A program made the position numbers and the translations under genes. A stretch of 7,130 nucleotides of DNA from Victivallales bacterium. Lineage in GTDB: Bacteria; Verrucomicrobiota; Lentisphaeria; Victivallales; JAUVCU01. Where the stretch lies: positions 1,982 to 9,111 of the forward strand of contig JAOZMT010000064.1 in NCBI GenBank assembly GCA_029934175.1, given 5' to 3'. Numbering within the stretch: the stretch's first letter is position 1; each line of letters begins with the position of its first letter. Positions 1 through 6,581 of this stretch are shown here, one piece after another. Under the pieces are notes generated by a model. It was given only the letters and a program-made list of their open reading frames with translations. It searched no databases and had not been told where the DNA came from.

Positions 1-64
1 AATCTAATCCTTATTTAATATTCAAAACCGTAAATTATTTATATTTCTCAGTATATTAACTTTA

Positions 65-104
65 TGCCGAGCAAAGCTCAGCGTTCCCAGATTTGCCGAG
101 CTTT
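65..104. repeat. Repeat patch just past the PD-(D/E)XK gene
   Basis: TGCCGAGC occurs twice in direct orientation (65-72 and 94-101). AAAGCTC (73-79) and GAGCTTT (98-104) could pair across an 18-base loop, and GAGC-AAA-GCTC (69-79) makes a small hairpin. The patch is richer in G+C than its surroundings and touches the stop codon of the gene. On the minus strand no T-run follows, so it is not a canonical terminator for that gene; on the plus strand a T-run lies a few bases past the long stem. The rest of 1-64 shows nothing I can name. Confidence 0.4.
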
Positions 105-747
105 ATGATTTTTTTAAAATATCTACATTTTTTCTAGCTTCACTAAATACCCAGTTTAAAGTATTTAAAACTTTATTAAGATTTGCAGGTGCAGCATGAG
201 CATTTGTATCAATTATAATTTTTTTATTTTGCAAAATACCAAACTCCCAAATTTTTCCAGTTGAAACCAGTCCATAAATAGGAACTTCTTCATTTGCATT
301 TAATTTTTGAGCAGCAATCATTTCTGCGCCAACTTGTGCCCAACCTTTAACAAAGTTGTCTCTTTTTGCTTCGCCTACGCATACAACAGGAGTTGTATAT
401 TTTTTTCCACCTTTTTCTAAAGTTGGTGCTAAAAAATAATCAGGTTCTCCTGTTAATCCTAACTTTTTATCATATTCGAGTTTAATATGAGAAAAAAGCG
501 GTAAATCATTATTTCTTGCAACATCAGCTAAAATAGGTCGTATAATACTTTCACAAATAGTAAATTCATTTACAAAGTTTTTCATATCAAAGAAATCAGC
601 TCTTAAAGTTTTTTCAAAATATTCATTAAGAACATATTCTTTTTCTTGAATAAAATATCCTGGTTGAACGGTGTAACCAAAAATATCACAAACTTCTTCT
701 ATTTCATCAAAACTAGAAAAGGTTTTATTTTTGCTCGTATCTTCCAT
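103..747 (-). CDS. Predicted PD-(D/E)XK nuclease-fold protein, function unknown
   Basis: From the ATG at 747 this encodes 214 residues. Seen: a GEPDYF segment (residues 100-105) followed by VGEAK (124-128), then a Gln at 138 in a WAQVGAEM helix. This matches the D...(E)XK...Q layout of the PD-(D/E)XK nuclease fold, with D103, E126 and K128 as likely catalytic residues and E66 as a possible upstream acidic residue. The arrangement resembles the N-terminal nuclease domain of type I restriction subunits, but there is no helicase part and no methylase or specificity neighbour. A longer reading from TTG at 759 is possible, but that TTG overlaps the GGAG site at 754-757, which lies 6 bases before the ATG, so I chose the ATG. 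It follows the small membrane protein gene by 14 bases and is probably cotranscribed with it. DNA cleavage is inferred from the fold; the biological role is unknown. Confidence 0.8.
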   Translation of the reverse strand: MEDTSKNKTFSSFDEIEEVCDIFGYTVQPGYFIQEKEYVLNEYFEKTLRADFFDMKNFVNEFTICESIIRPILADVARNNDLPLFSHIKLEYDKKLGLTGEPDYFLAPTLEKGGKKYTTPVVCVGEAKRDNFVKGWAQVGAEMIAAQKLNANEEVPIYGLVSTGKIWEFGILQNKKIIIDTNAHAAPANLNKVLNTLNWVFSEARKNVDILKKS

Positions 748-753
748 TATATT

Positions 754-757
754 CTCC
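754..757 (-). promoter_or_regulatory. Ribosome binding site deciding the start of the PD-(D/E)XK gene
   Basis: On the minus strand GGAG is followed by AATATA and then ATG at 747. The upstream in-frame TTG at 759-757 shares its G with this site, so it cannot be the start served by it. Confidence 0.7.
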
Positions 758-761
758 AAAT

Positions 762-986
762 TTAATTATTTTTTAATGCATCATCTAACTTAGAGTTAGC
801 CTTATTCATTATATTATTTAAATCTTTTTCAGCTTTAATACCTTGTCGCATAACTCTACCGCCAGTAATCTCATCTGCGAGTTTACCAACAGTAGAAGTC
901 TCTTCTTTCTTGTCTAATTCTTTTTTATAGTGTATAACACCAAAAATAATTAAGACAATTATAACTATAGCGATTAATATCTTCAC
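762..986 (-). CDS. Small single-pass membrane protein, function unknown
   Basis: Encodes 74 residues starting at GTG (986-984), two bases after the stop of the RpiB-GlyA fusion gene. No clear Shine-Dalgarno site precedes it and the upstream frame closes at once, so translation probably depends on ribosomes finishing the preceding gene. Residues 3-19 form a strongly hydrophobic helix rich in Ile, Val and Leu, followed directly by HYKKELDKKEE; the positive charges suggest that the C-terminus faces the cytoplasm. The remainder is polar and probably helical, with GGRVMRQGIKAEKDL in the middle. There is no cysteine lipobox or evident cleavage site, so it looks like a membrane anchor rather than a secreted protein. 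I do not recognise a family. It is followed after 14 bases by the PD-(D/E)XK gene. Confidence 0.7.
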   Translation of the reverse strand: MKILIAIVIIVLIIFGVIHYKKELDKKEETSTVGKLADEITGGRVMRQGIKAEKDLNNIMNKANSKLDDALKNN

Positions 987-988
987 TT

Positions 989-2716
989 TTATATTTTAAG
1001 TGTAGGCATTGGATAATCAATCATAAAATCAGCAACTTCTTCTGCAATTTTTGCTAATAAAGAAAAATCATCTTTATTTTCAGCAACTTGCTTCATCCAA
1101 TCTGCAATATTAGCCATTTGTTCTTCTTTTAAACCACGAGTTGTAATTGCTGGAGTTCCAACACGAATACCACTTGTTACAAATGGTGATTTAGGATCAA
1201 ATGGAATCATATTTTTATTAACTGTAATTCCAGCTAAGTCTAAAGCTGTTGCCATCTCTTTTCCTGTTAAATCTTTCGGCTGTAAATCAACTAATACAAT
1301 ATGATTATCAGTTCCACCAGAAACAACACGGAATCCACATCGTTCTAATTCTTTTGCGAGTCGTGCAGCATTCATAACAACTTGTTTTTGGTATGCTTTA
1401 AAATCATCACTCATAGCTTCTTTAAAGCAAATAGCTTTAGCAGCGATAGTATGCATCATTGGTCCACCTTGCATACCAGGGAAAACTTTAGAATTAATAG
1501 CTTTAATATATTCTTCTTTACATAAAATTAAACCAGAACGAGGACCTCTTAAAGTTTTGTGAGTAGTAGATGTTACAATATCAGCATAAGGCACAGGACT
1601 TGGATGCTCTCCAGCTGCAACTAAACCTGCGATATGTGCCATATCAACAAAAAGTTTAGCTCCTACACTATCAGCAATCTCACGCAATCTAGGGAAATCA
1701 AGAGTTCTAGGATATGCACTAGCTCCTGCAATTAATACTTTAGGATTATGTTTTTTTGCGAGTTGTGCAATTTCATCATAATTGATAACTTCAGTATCTT
1801 TTTCAACACCATAACTGATAACATTGTATAACATACCGCTAAAATTCATAGGATGTCCATGAGTCAAATGACCACCATGATCAAGAGACATAGCTAAGAT
1901 AGTATCACCTGGTTTAATAATTGCGAAGTATGCAGCCATATTTGCTTGGCTACCAGAATGAGGTTGAACATTTGCAGCTTCTGCACCGTAAAGTTCACAT
2001 GCACGATCAATAGCAAGTTTTTCAACTTCATCGACAAACTCACAACCATTATAATATCTTTTTCCAGGATATCCTTCTGCATATTTATTAGTAAGACAAG
2101 ACCCTTGTGCCGCTTGAACAGCAACACTTGTGAAGTTTTCTGATGCGATAAGTTCAATACCATCCTGCTGTCTAATAAATTCTTTATCCATATTTCCTGC
2201 AACTTCAGGATCTACACTACGAATAGCAGATATTACATCATAAGAATTTGTTTCAATTTTATCAAGTCTTCTAATATGTCTTTCAGCTTGAGTAAATGAT
2301 GTATTAATCCAAGCAGCAATAATTTTCATTATTTCTTCTTCAGAAATATAATCAGCAGGCAAAACCAAAACATTTGAACAATTATGCTCTCTACTAGCTA
2401 TAGCAACCTTTGCGGTATGTGCAACAACTGCTCTTACACCGTGAAATCTATTTGCATTAATTCCCATTCCTACGCCAGAACGGCACAATAAAACACCTGC
2501 ATCAATCTCTCCTTTTGAAATAGCTAAACACAATTTGCCAGCGAAATCTGGATAATCATCACTAGGGTCAACTTCATAAGCACCAACATCAATAAACTTA
2601 GCACCCTCCAAAAAAGCAGCTCCTACAATTTTAGCTTTTAATTCAACTCCCCCGTGGTCTGTTGCAATTCCAATTTTAATTTCTTTTTGTTCTGCAAAAT
2701 CATTTAATTTAACCAT
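989..2716 (-). CDS. glyA: Fusion of ribose-5-phosphate isomerase B and serine hydroxymethyltransferase
   Basis: This 575-residue protein joins two complete enzymes. Residues about 14-155 are an RpiB domain (ribulose-5-phosphate/ribose-5-phosphate interconversion): D20-H21, C78 in LLCRSGVGMG, R-E-H-N at 109-112, and R147 and R151 match E. coli D9-H10, catalytic C66, H99 and phosphate-binding R133/R137. Residues about 165-575 are full-length serine hydroxymethyltransferase, which converts serine and tetrahydrofolate to glycine and methylene-tetrahydrofolate. Landmarks are ASENFTS, NKYAEGYPGKRYY, PHSGSQAN, FVDMAHIAGL, STTHKTLRGPR with PLP lysine K387, and TSGIRVGTPA. Both halves read in one frame with no internal stop. 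The start is ATG with AAGGAG seven bases upstream. Odd: the usual RpiB C-G-T-G motif is C-R-S-G here, and the Asp after H-N is Cys, so isomerase activity is less certain than the SHMT activity. rpiB and glyA are neighbours in Firmicutes such as B. subtilis (ywlF, glyA), a natural source for a fusion. Confidence 0.95.
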   Translation of the reverse strand: MVKLNDFAEQKEIKIGIATDHGGVELKAKIVGAAFLEGAKFIDVGAYEVDPSDDYPDFAGKLCLAISKGEIDAGVLLCRSGVGMGINANRFHGVRAVVAHTAKVAIASREHNCSNVLVLPADYISEEEIMKIIAAWINTSFTQAERHIRRLDKIETNSYDVISAIRSVDPEVAGNMDKEFIRQQDGIELIASENFTSVAVQAAQGSCLTNKYAEGYPGKRYYNGCEFVDEVEKLAIDRACELYGAEAANVQPHSGSQANMAAYFAIIKPGDTILAMSLDHGGHLTHGHPMNFSGMLYNVISYGVEKDTEVINYDEIAQLAKKHNPKVLIAGASAYPRTLDFPRLREIADSVGAKLFVDMAHIAGLVAAGEHPSPVPYADIVTSTTHKTLRGPRSGLILCKEEYIKAINSKVFPGMQGGPMMHTIAAKAICFKEAMSDDFKAYQKQVVMNAARLAKELERCGFRVVSGGTDNHIVLVDLQPKDLTGKEMATALDLAGITVNKNMIPFDPKSPFVTSGIRVGTPAITTRGLKEEQMANIADWMKQVAENKDDFSLLAKIAEEVADFMIDYPMPTLKI

Positions 2717-2758
2717 AATATTCTCCTTAATTTTTAATTAATAAATTTTTATATAAAT

Positions 2759-2786
2759 AATATAATAGGAAAAGATGAAAAATCAA
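2759..2786 (-). promoter_or_regulatory. Possible sigma-70 promoter of the RpiB-GlyA fusion gene
   Basis: In the 96-base gap upstream of the fusion gene the minus strand has TTGATT (2786-2781) as a -35 element and TATATT (2764-2759) as a -10 element, 16 bases apart and about 43 bases before the ATG. The gap is very AT-rich, so chance matches are likely. No terminator hairpin was seen between the two genes, so read-through from upstream is also possible. Confidence 0.4.
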
Positions 2787-2812
2787 TAAAAAAACATTTA
2801 AATATTAAATTT

Positions 2813-3526
2813 TTATCTTCTTTGATTCCATTCTTTAGTTTGATATTTCGTTTGAGCTAAAGATTCTGCTTCTTTAATTAATGAATCATTTGGGATATAA
2901 TTCAGGAATTTCATATTAAATTCTTGTTCAAAACCTGCGATTAATGCAGATTTCACAGTAGTTTTACTGTCCTTCAATTTCCTTAAAATAATACTGCCTT
3001 GATGCAATATACCTTTTTTGGTTCTGCGTTGTGCAGAGCCTGAATATTTTATATTATTGACCATTACATCATATTTAGTTGGAGTTATAAAACATTGCAT
3101 CGTTCCTCTATCTACTGATTTTGACTTTGATATTTGCAAATCACCCAAAACATCTAAAGAATTTAAACATTTCAATACAGCTAAGTGAATAATTTTATAT
3201 GACTCTGTTGTATCTAAAGACTCAATTTTATGCCCTTTTGGGATTGTAACAGTGTATGTAAGTTCGTTCTCATGATAAACCACCCCTCCCCCAGTTGGTC
3301 GGCGGATTATTATTGGTTCTTCTTTTTCATTTGCAACTTCATTAATAATTGCATTATAATTTTGTATATAACCTATTGAAATTGCATATCTATCCCAACC
3401 ATAAATTCTTAACAATGGTTTCTCCATTTCTGCAACTTCATTCATTAAAACTTCATCAATTGCCATATTAAAAAAAGGAGAATGGTTTATGTCATTAAAT
3501 AATAGCCATTGTTCTGAAATACTCAA
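2813..3526 (-). CDS. Lipoate-protein ligase / octanoyltransferase family protein (LipM-like)
   Basis: Encodes 237 residues of the biotin/lipoate ligase fold (PF03099). Seen: FNMAIDEVL (residues 19-27), RRPTGGGVVYH (75-85), K160 in IKYSGSAQRR, and GILHQGSI (172-179), the usual acyl-binding landmarks. C145 in MQCFITPTKYDV falls where B. subtilis LipM carries its catalytic cysteine (ACF.. motif), whereas E. coli LplA lacks it. This favours an octanoyl or lipoyl transferase using a thioester intermediate over an ATP-dependent ligase. The C-terminal accessory domain of E. coli LplA (338 residues) is absent. The end, KEWNQRR, is common in this family. The start is TTG at 3526, set by AAGGAG six bases upstream; the first ATG would lose conserved residues. 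Its TTG overlaps the TGA of the dCMP deaminase gene (TTGA), so translation is coupled. The expected substrates are lipoyl domains of GcvH or 2-oxoacid dehydrogenases. Confidence 0.85.
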   Translation of the reverse strand: MSISEQWLLFNDINHSPFFNMAIDEVLMNEVAEMEKPLLRIYGWDRYAISIGYIQNYNAIINEVANEKEEPIIIRRPTGGGVVYHENELTYTVTIPKGHKIESLDTTESYKIIHLAVLKCLNSLDVLGDLQISKSKSVDRGTMQCFITPTKYDVMVNNIKYSGSAQRRTKKGILHQGSIILRKLKDSKTTVKSALIAGFEQEFNMKFLNYIPNDSLIKEAESLAQTKYQTKEWNQRR

Positions 3527-3975
3527 GATATACTCCTTAGAATGATACCTGCTGACTCCAATAATTTACTTGAAACATTATCTACAGAATATCTTTCTTG
3601 ATAAACAACCTCTACAATTCCTGCATTTATTATCATTTTTGCACAAAGTAAACAAGGACTAAAAGTTGTATAAAGAATCGAGTTTTTAATAGCAATACCA
3701 TGATAAGCAGCTTGAACGATAGCATTTTCTTCTCCATGACAGCAAATACATTCGCCTAGATTTTCACCAGATTTAACATCAGAGTTGCACCTTTCGCAAC
3801 CTCCGTCAAAACAATTTGCAATTCCTCGTGGTGTTCCATTGTATCCAGTGGATATAATTCTATTATCTTTCACAATAATAGCAGCAACTTGTCTTCTACA
3901 ACAATTACTTCGCTTAGCTGCGACTTGTGCAATATCCATAAAATACTCATCCCAATTAGGTCTTTTATTTTTCAT
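3523..3975 (-). CDS. dCMP deaminase (ComEB / deoxycytidylate deaminase family)
   Basis: This 150-residue cytosolic zinc enzyme is expected to convert dCMP to dUMP, the substrate of thymidylate synthase. Seen: the family's N-terminal RPNWDEYFMDIA (residues 5-16), nucleotide-binding GYNGTPRG (44-51), the zinc/catalytic motif H80-G-E82 (usually HAE), and SPCLLC (106-111) supplying zinc ligands C108 and C111. E82 is the proton shuttle. Further cysteines at 55, 60, 63, 76, 78 and 79 fit the second structural zinc site known in dCMP deaminases of the T4 and ComEB type. The length is usual for the family. The ATG start has AAGGAGA upstream and overlaps the stop of the zinc-ribbon gene as ATGA; the gene end overlaps the next start as TTGA. 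It is therefore tightly embedded between the zinc-ribbon and lipoyl-transferase genes. The assignment rests on motifs and is firm. Confidence 0.93.
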   Translation of the reverse strand: MKNKRPNWDEYFMDIAQVAAKRSNCCRRQVAAIIVKDNRIISTGYNGTPRGIANCFDGGCERCNSDVKSGENLGECICCHGEENAIVQAAYHGIAIKNSILYTTFSPCLLCAKMIINAGIVEVVYQERYSVDNVSSKLLESAGIILRSIS

Positions 3976-4364
3976 TTGTTCTCCTTAGTTTTATTTTGAA
4001 ATATTAGTTGTTCTCCACATTTAGCACAAAATTTATTAGTTCGTTTATTTTTTTCGTAACAAGTCGAACAAAAACAAAATGCTTCCTCTGAGTATTGATT
4101 ATTAACAATTTTATTAAGAATCATTCCATAATGTGACATTAATTCTTTGGTAATCTTTTTGCGTTTCATTCCAGTAAATGCGAACTTCGCAGCATCTTCA
4201 TAAGCTGCGATTATCGCACGCCTTGATAACATTTGCTCACTTCGCAATTCTGTAAATTCTTGTTTCAATACTTCTGTTTGTCGTTTGATTGAACGAGACA
4301 CCATTGCACTGCCCATCATTGCTGACATAAATGTCGCACCTGAAATCATCTGTGCACCCTGCAT
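3972..4364 (-). CDS. Hypothetical protein with C-terminal zinc ribbon
   Basis: From ATG at 4364 this encodes 130 residues. The N-terminus (residues 1-22) is rich in Met, Ala, Gly and Ser and moderately hydrophobic; residues 24-60 look helical and charged. The C-terminus has C99-S-T-C102 and C113-A-K-C116-G, spaced as in a zinc ribbon, with an extra C97. I do not recognise a family beyond the ribbon. The start is uncertain: no Shine-Dalgarno site precedes the first ATG, while M6 (ATG at 4349) has AGGGTG upstream. The frame stays open upstream of the ATG for about 50 bases, overlapping the end of the preceding gene in a -1 register, so the two may be parts of one protein. Its last bases overlap the start of the dCMP deaminase gene (ATGA), which implies coupled translation with that enzyme. 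Confidence 0.65.
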   Translation of the reverse strand: MQGAQMISGATFMSAMMGSAMVSRSIKRQTEVLKQEFTELRSEQMLSRRAIIAAYEDAAKFAFTGMKRKKITKELMSHYGMILNKIVNNQYSEEAFCFCSTCYEKNKRTNKFCAKCGEQLIFQNKTKENK

Positions 4365-4375
4365 AACAGTTGATG

Positions 4376-4858
4376 CTAATTGTTCGCTGTTGATACCATT
4401 GTATTTGCAAGCATCGCAGAATTTTCAGCCATTTGTCCGCCAAGATAATTTGTTGATTCTGCAATAGATCCAGTTATAGCATCTGTGCTACTCGCCATTT
4501 GATTGCTTAATCCAGTCGCCATATTTGTGATATTATCGTTTACAATTCCAATGTTAGAATTAACAGAATTAAAACCAGTTGTCATAGTTAAATCAAGAGA
4601 ACTAAAACCATCTGACATTTGATTTCCTAAATTTGAAAATCCAGCATTCATATCATTATGCATATTCCCGACTTGATTTCCTAAATTTGTGAAACCTGAA
4701 TTCATATCAGTTCTTATTCCGCCCAAAGTGCTATTCATCTGTTTCATTTCAATGCCAGAACTCTTAAAAAATGCCTCTTGACTTCTAAAGCTTCTTTCCG
4801 ATAATCTAACACTGCATTGTTGCGGAGTAAACATCATTTTATCATATCCTATTCCCAT
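4376..4858 (-). CDS. Hypothetical protein with GF-containing 11/18-residue repeats
   Basis: Encodes 160 residues, starting at ATG with AAAGGAGA five bases upstream, 13 bases after the stop of the ATPase/nuclease gene. The middle is repetitive: MNSGF (residue 52), MNAGF (70), MSDGF (81) and MTTGF (92) recur at steps of 18, 11 and 11 residues, each followed by N/S-rich and Leu-containing stretches. The 11-residue step suggests a long hendecad coiled coil or fibre-like rod. The C-terminal third is rich in Ala, Ser, Met, Asn and Thr. There is no signal peptide or clear membrane helix, and only one cysteine (C15). The repeats also show in the DNA at a 54-base period. The protein stops with TAG 11 bases before the zinc-ribbon gene, and similar composition continues in that gene, so a frameshifted single gene is possible. 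I recognise no family. Confidence 0.65.
   Translation of the reverse strand: MGIGYDKMMFTPQQCSVRLSERSFRSQEAFFKSSGIEMKQMNSTLGGIRTDMNSGFTNLGNQVGNMHNDMNAGFSNLGNQMSDGFSSLDLTMTTGFNSVNSNIGIVNDNITNMATGLSNQMASSTDAITGSIAESTNYLGGQMAENSAMLANTMVSTANN
4619..4689. repeat. Pair of direct repeats with 54-base period inside the repeat-protein gene
   Basis: The 17-base unit TTGATTTCCTAAATTTG occurs at 4619-4635 and 4673-4689. The similarity continues less exactly to the left-reading MNxGF codons. The period is exactly 18 codons and encodes the two MN(S/A)GF(T/S)NLGNQ blocks, indicating a recent internal duplication. Confidence 0.75.
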
Positions 4859-4871
4859 ATTTTCTCCTTTG

Positions 4872-6419
4872 TTATTTTTTAATCAATAATTCTTCATATT
4901 CAAAATCTGAAATATTTCGTAAGTCTTCTTGAAATGCAATTCCTATTAAATATATAGGTTTATTATGATTAAGATATTTTTCATAATATTTTTTTTGTTT
5001 TATTTGAGCCATTGCGGAATTCGCAGATTTAGACATTTTAAATTCAAAAATATAGATTGCAGACTCCGCAAATACAGTTAAATCAATATTACCTCTTTGA
5101 GTTGAATCTTCTGCTATTGACCGAAAACCAAGAGCATTAAATGTTGTATAAAAGAGGCAATGATAATATCCTTCATATTTTGAAATATCATTTTTTCTAT
5201 ACCAATCATGAGGAATACTTTCAAAAAATGATTTAAAGACAGTTTCTAATTCCCAAGGTTTTTTATCTGTTAAAATATGATATAATTTACTAGAAAAATT
5301 ATTCCTATTTTGAGAACTCATAGAATCAAAAAGGTCCATATTAAAAAAGGCATTTAAAGCCATTCTAACTTCAAGGTTTGGAATTTTTAATTTATAAATA
5401 ACATTATCTCCTTCTTGAAACTCTTCATCAATTGTTAAATATCCTGTTTGCAGTAATAGGATTTCTAATTTTATATTATTAATATCAAAACCTTGTAAAT
5501 CTAATTTTGATACTGAAATATTATCAAAATCAAGTTTTTCTTTTTTTGAATTCTTAAATTCATTTATAAGTAAAGTTGGAGTTCCTGTTTCAAACCAATA
5601 AAAATCATATTCTTTTTCATCTAAAAAAAGTAAAATGTCATAAGGATTATATATTTCACTGCCTCTAAATTTATATCCATCATACCACTCTTTAACTTTT
5701 TTCAAATCAACTCCATCAAGATATTCAACAAAAATATCTTCAAACTCTTCTTGAGTATATCCAAACATATCAGAATATTTTTTACTATAAGTTAAATCTT
5801 TTAAATTGTTTAATTTACTAAAAATACTGGTTCTTGTAAATTTTGAAACTCCTGTTAAAAATACTAATTTTAAATATTTATCAGCCCCTTTTAAAACAGA
5901 ATAAAAACCACCAAGGGTTTCTCTCATTATTTCAACGCTGGGTTTCTTTAAATTATCAATTATTGGTTTATCATATTCATCTATTAAAATTACTACTTTT
6001 CCATATTTTTTATATAACTTAATTATTAACTCTTCAAATTTATCTGTAGGCAATTTCTCTTCAAGCTTGATATCATATTCATTTGAAATTTTTAATAAAT
6101 TCCAATGCATCTTTTTATCTAATTCTTCTTTTGTTATAACAGTTCCATTTCCCCAGTCAATTGAGATTATTGGATATTTTTTATCCCAATCCCAATTATC
6201 TTCTAAATATAGCCCTTTGAATAGCTCTTTTTCTCCTGAATAAGCTGCACGAAGTGTATCAACAAAAAGACTTTTTCCAAAGCGGCGAGGTCGTGATATA
6301 AATAAATATTTAGATGAATAATCTTCCAACATTTTAATATATTTTGTTTTATCTACATAACAACAATTTTCTTCTATAACATCTTTAAATACCGCTTTTG
6401 CTATTGGTAATTTTTTCAT
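4872..6419 (-). CDS. AAA-ATPase-like protein with C-terminal PD-(D/E)XK nuclease domain
   Basis: This 515-residue protein has the architecture of the widespread AAA-ATPase-like (PF09820) plus PD-(D/E)XK nuclease (PF08011, DUF1703) family. Seen: LPIAKAVFKDVIEENCCYVDKT (3-24), the typical family start in which the protein 'must be bound'; a Walker A variant SRPRRFGKS (42-50); Walker B VVILIDEYD (142-150); LTGVSKF (188-194) at the sensor position; YNPYDIL (257-263); and WFETGTPTLLI (275-285). The C-terminus has GNIDLTVF (443-450), then FEFK (458-461), giving D446, E459 and K461 as the probable nuclease triad. The length is usual. The start is ATG with TAAGGAGG. Such genes occur in many copies in gut Bacteroidota, spirochaetes and Fibrobacter. 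Their biological role is not established, and defence or mobile-element functions are only suspected. It heads the gene row leading to the dCMP deaminase. Confidence 0.92.
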   Translation of the reverse strand: MKKLPIAKAVFKDVIEENCCYVDKTKYIKMLEDYSSKYLFISRPRRFGKSLFVDTLRAAYSGEKELFKGLYLEDNWDWDKKYPIISIDWGNGTVITKEELDKKMHWNLLKISNEYDIKLEEKLPTDKFEELIIKLYKKYGKVVILIDEYDKPIIDNLKKPSVEIMRETLGGFYSVLKGADKYLKLVFLTGVSKFTRTSIFSKLNNLKDLTYSKKYSDMFGYTQEEFEDIFVEYLDGVDLKKVKEWYDGYKFRGSEIYNPYDILLFLDEKEYDFYWFETGTPTLLINEFKNSKKEKLDFDNISVSKLDLQGFDINNIKLEILLLQTGYLTIDEEFQEGDNVIYKLKIPNLEVRMALNAFFNMDLFDSMSSQNRNNFSSKLYHILTDKKPWELETVFKSFFESIPHDWYRKNDISKYEGYYHCLFYTTFNALGFRSIAEDSTQRGNIDLTVFAESAIYIFEFKMSKSANSAMAQIKQKKYYEKYLNHNKPIYLIGIAFQEDLRNISDFEYEELLIKK

Positions 6420-6464
6420 CTATTTCCTCCTTACTTCTTATGTTAATTTAACACGATAATTCAT

Positions 6465-6492
6465 AAAATACTTAGGAATATCCAATAATCAA
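6465..6492 (-). promoter_or_regulatory. Possible sigma-70 promoter of the ATPase/nuclease gene
   Basis: On the minus strand TTGATT (6492-6487) and TATTTT (6470-6465) are 16 bases apart, with the latter about 46 bases before the ATG. No other gene lies between here and the palindrome cluster, so a promoter is expected in this stretch, but both elements are imperfect. Confidence 0.35.
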
Positions 6493-6581
6493 TCCTAGGC
6501 AATAATTCTATTCTAATTTCACTTTAAATACTTCTCATTTTTTGGTATATTTCAGAAAGTAGTTGACATTTTTTTATTGTT

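Noticed and set aside
1946..2143. Plus-strand open reading frame opposite the SHMT part
   Set aside because: It is antisense to conserved SHMT motifs and has no recognisable protein features.
1894..2202. Open reading frame on the minus strand inside the SHMT part
   Set aside because: It is out of frame with a firmly identified enzyme, has no family features and no ribosome binding site of its own.
3785..3988. Plus-strand open reading frame opposite the dCMP deaminase gene
   Set aside because: It is a shadow of the conserved deaminase, and no plus-strand gene is otherwise supported in the window.
4400..4440. CxxC motif (KFCDACK) in the open frame upstream of the zinc-ribbon gene's ATG
   Set aside because: It resembles a zinc knuckle, but it lies after an in-frame TGA with no start codon available, and the same bases encode the end of the repeat protein. 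TGA is used as a normal stop elsewhere here, so recoding is not supported.
4237..4467. Open reading frames on both strands across the junction of the repeat and zinc-ribbon genes
   Set aside because: They overlap better supported frames, lack ribosome binding sites and show no domain features. Only the -1 register continuation of the zinc-ribbon frame was kept as a finding.
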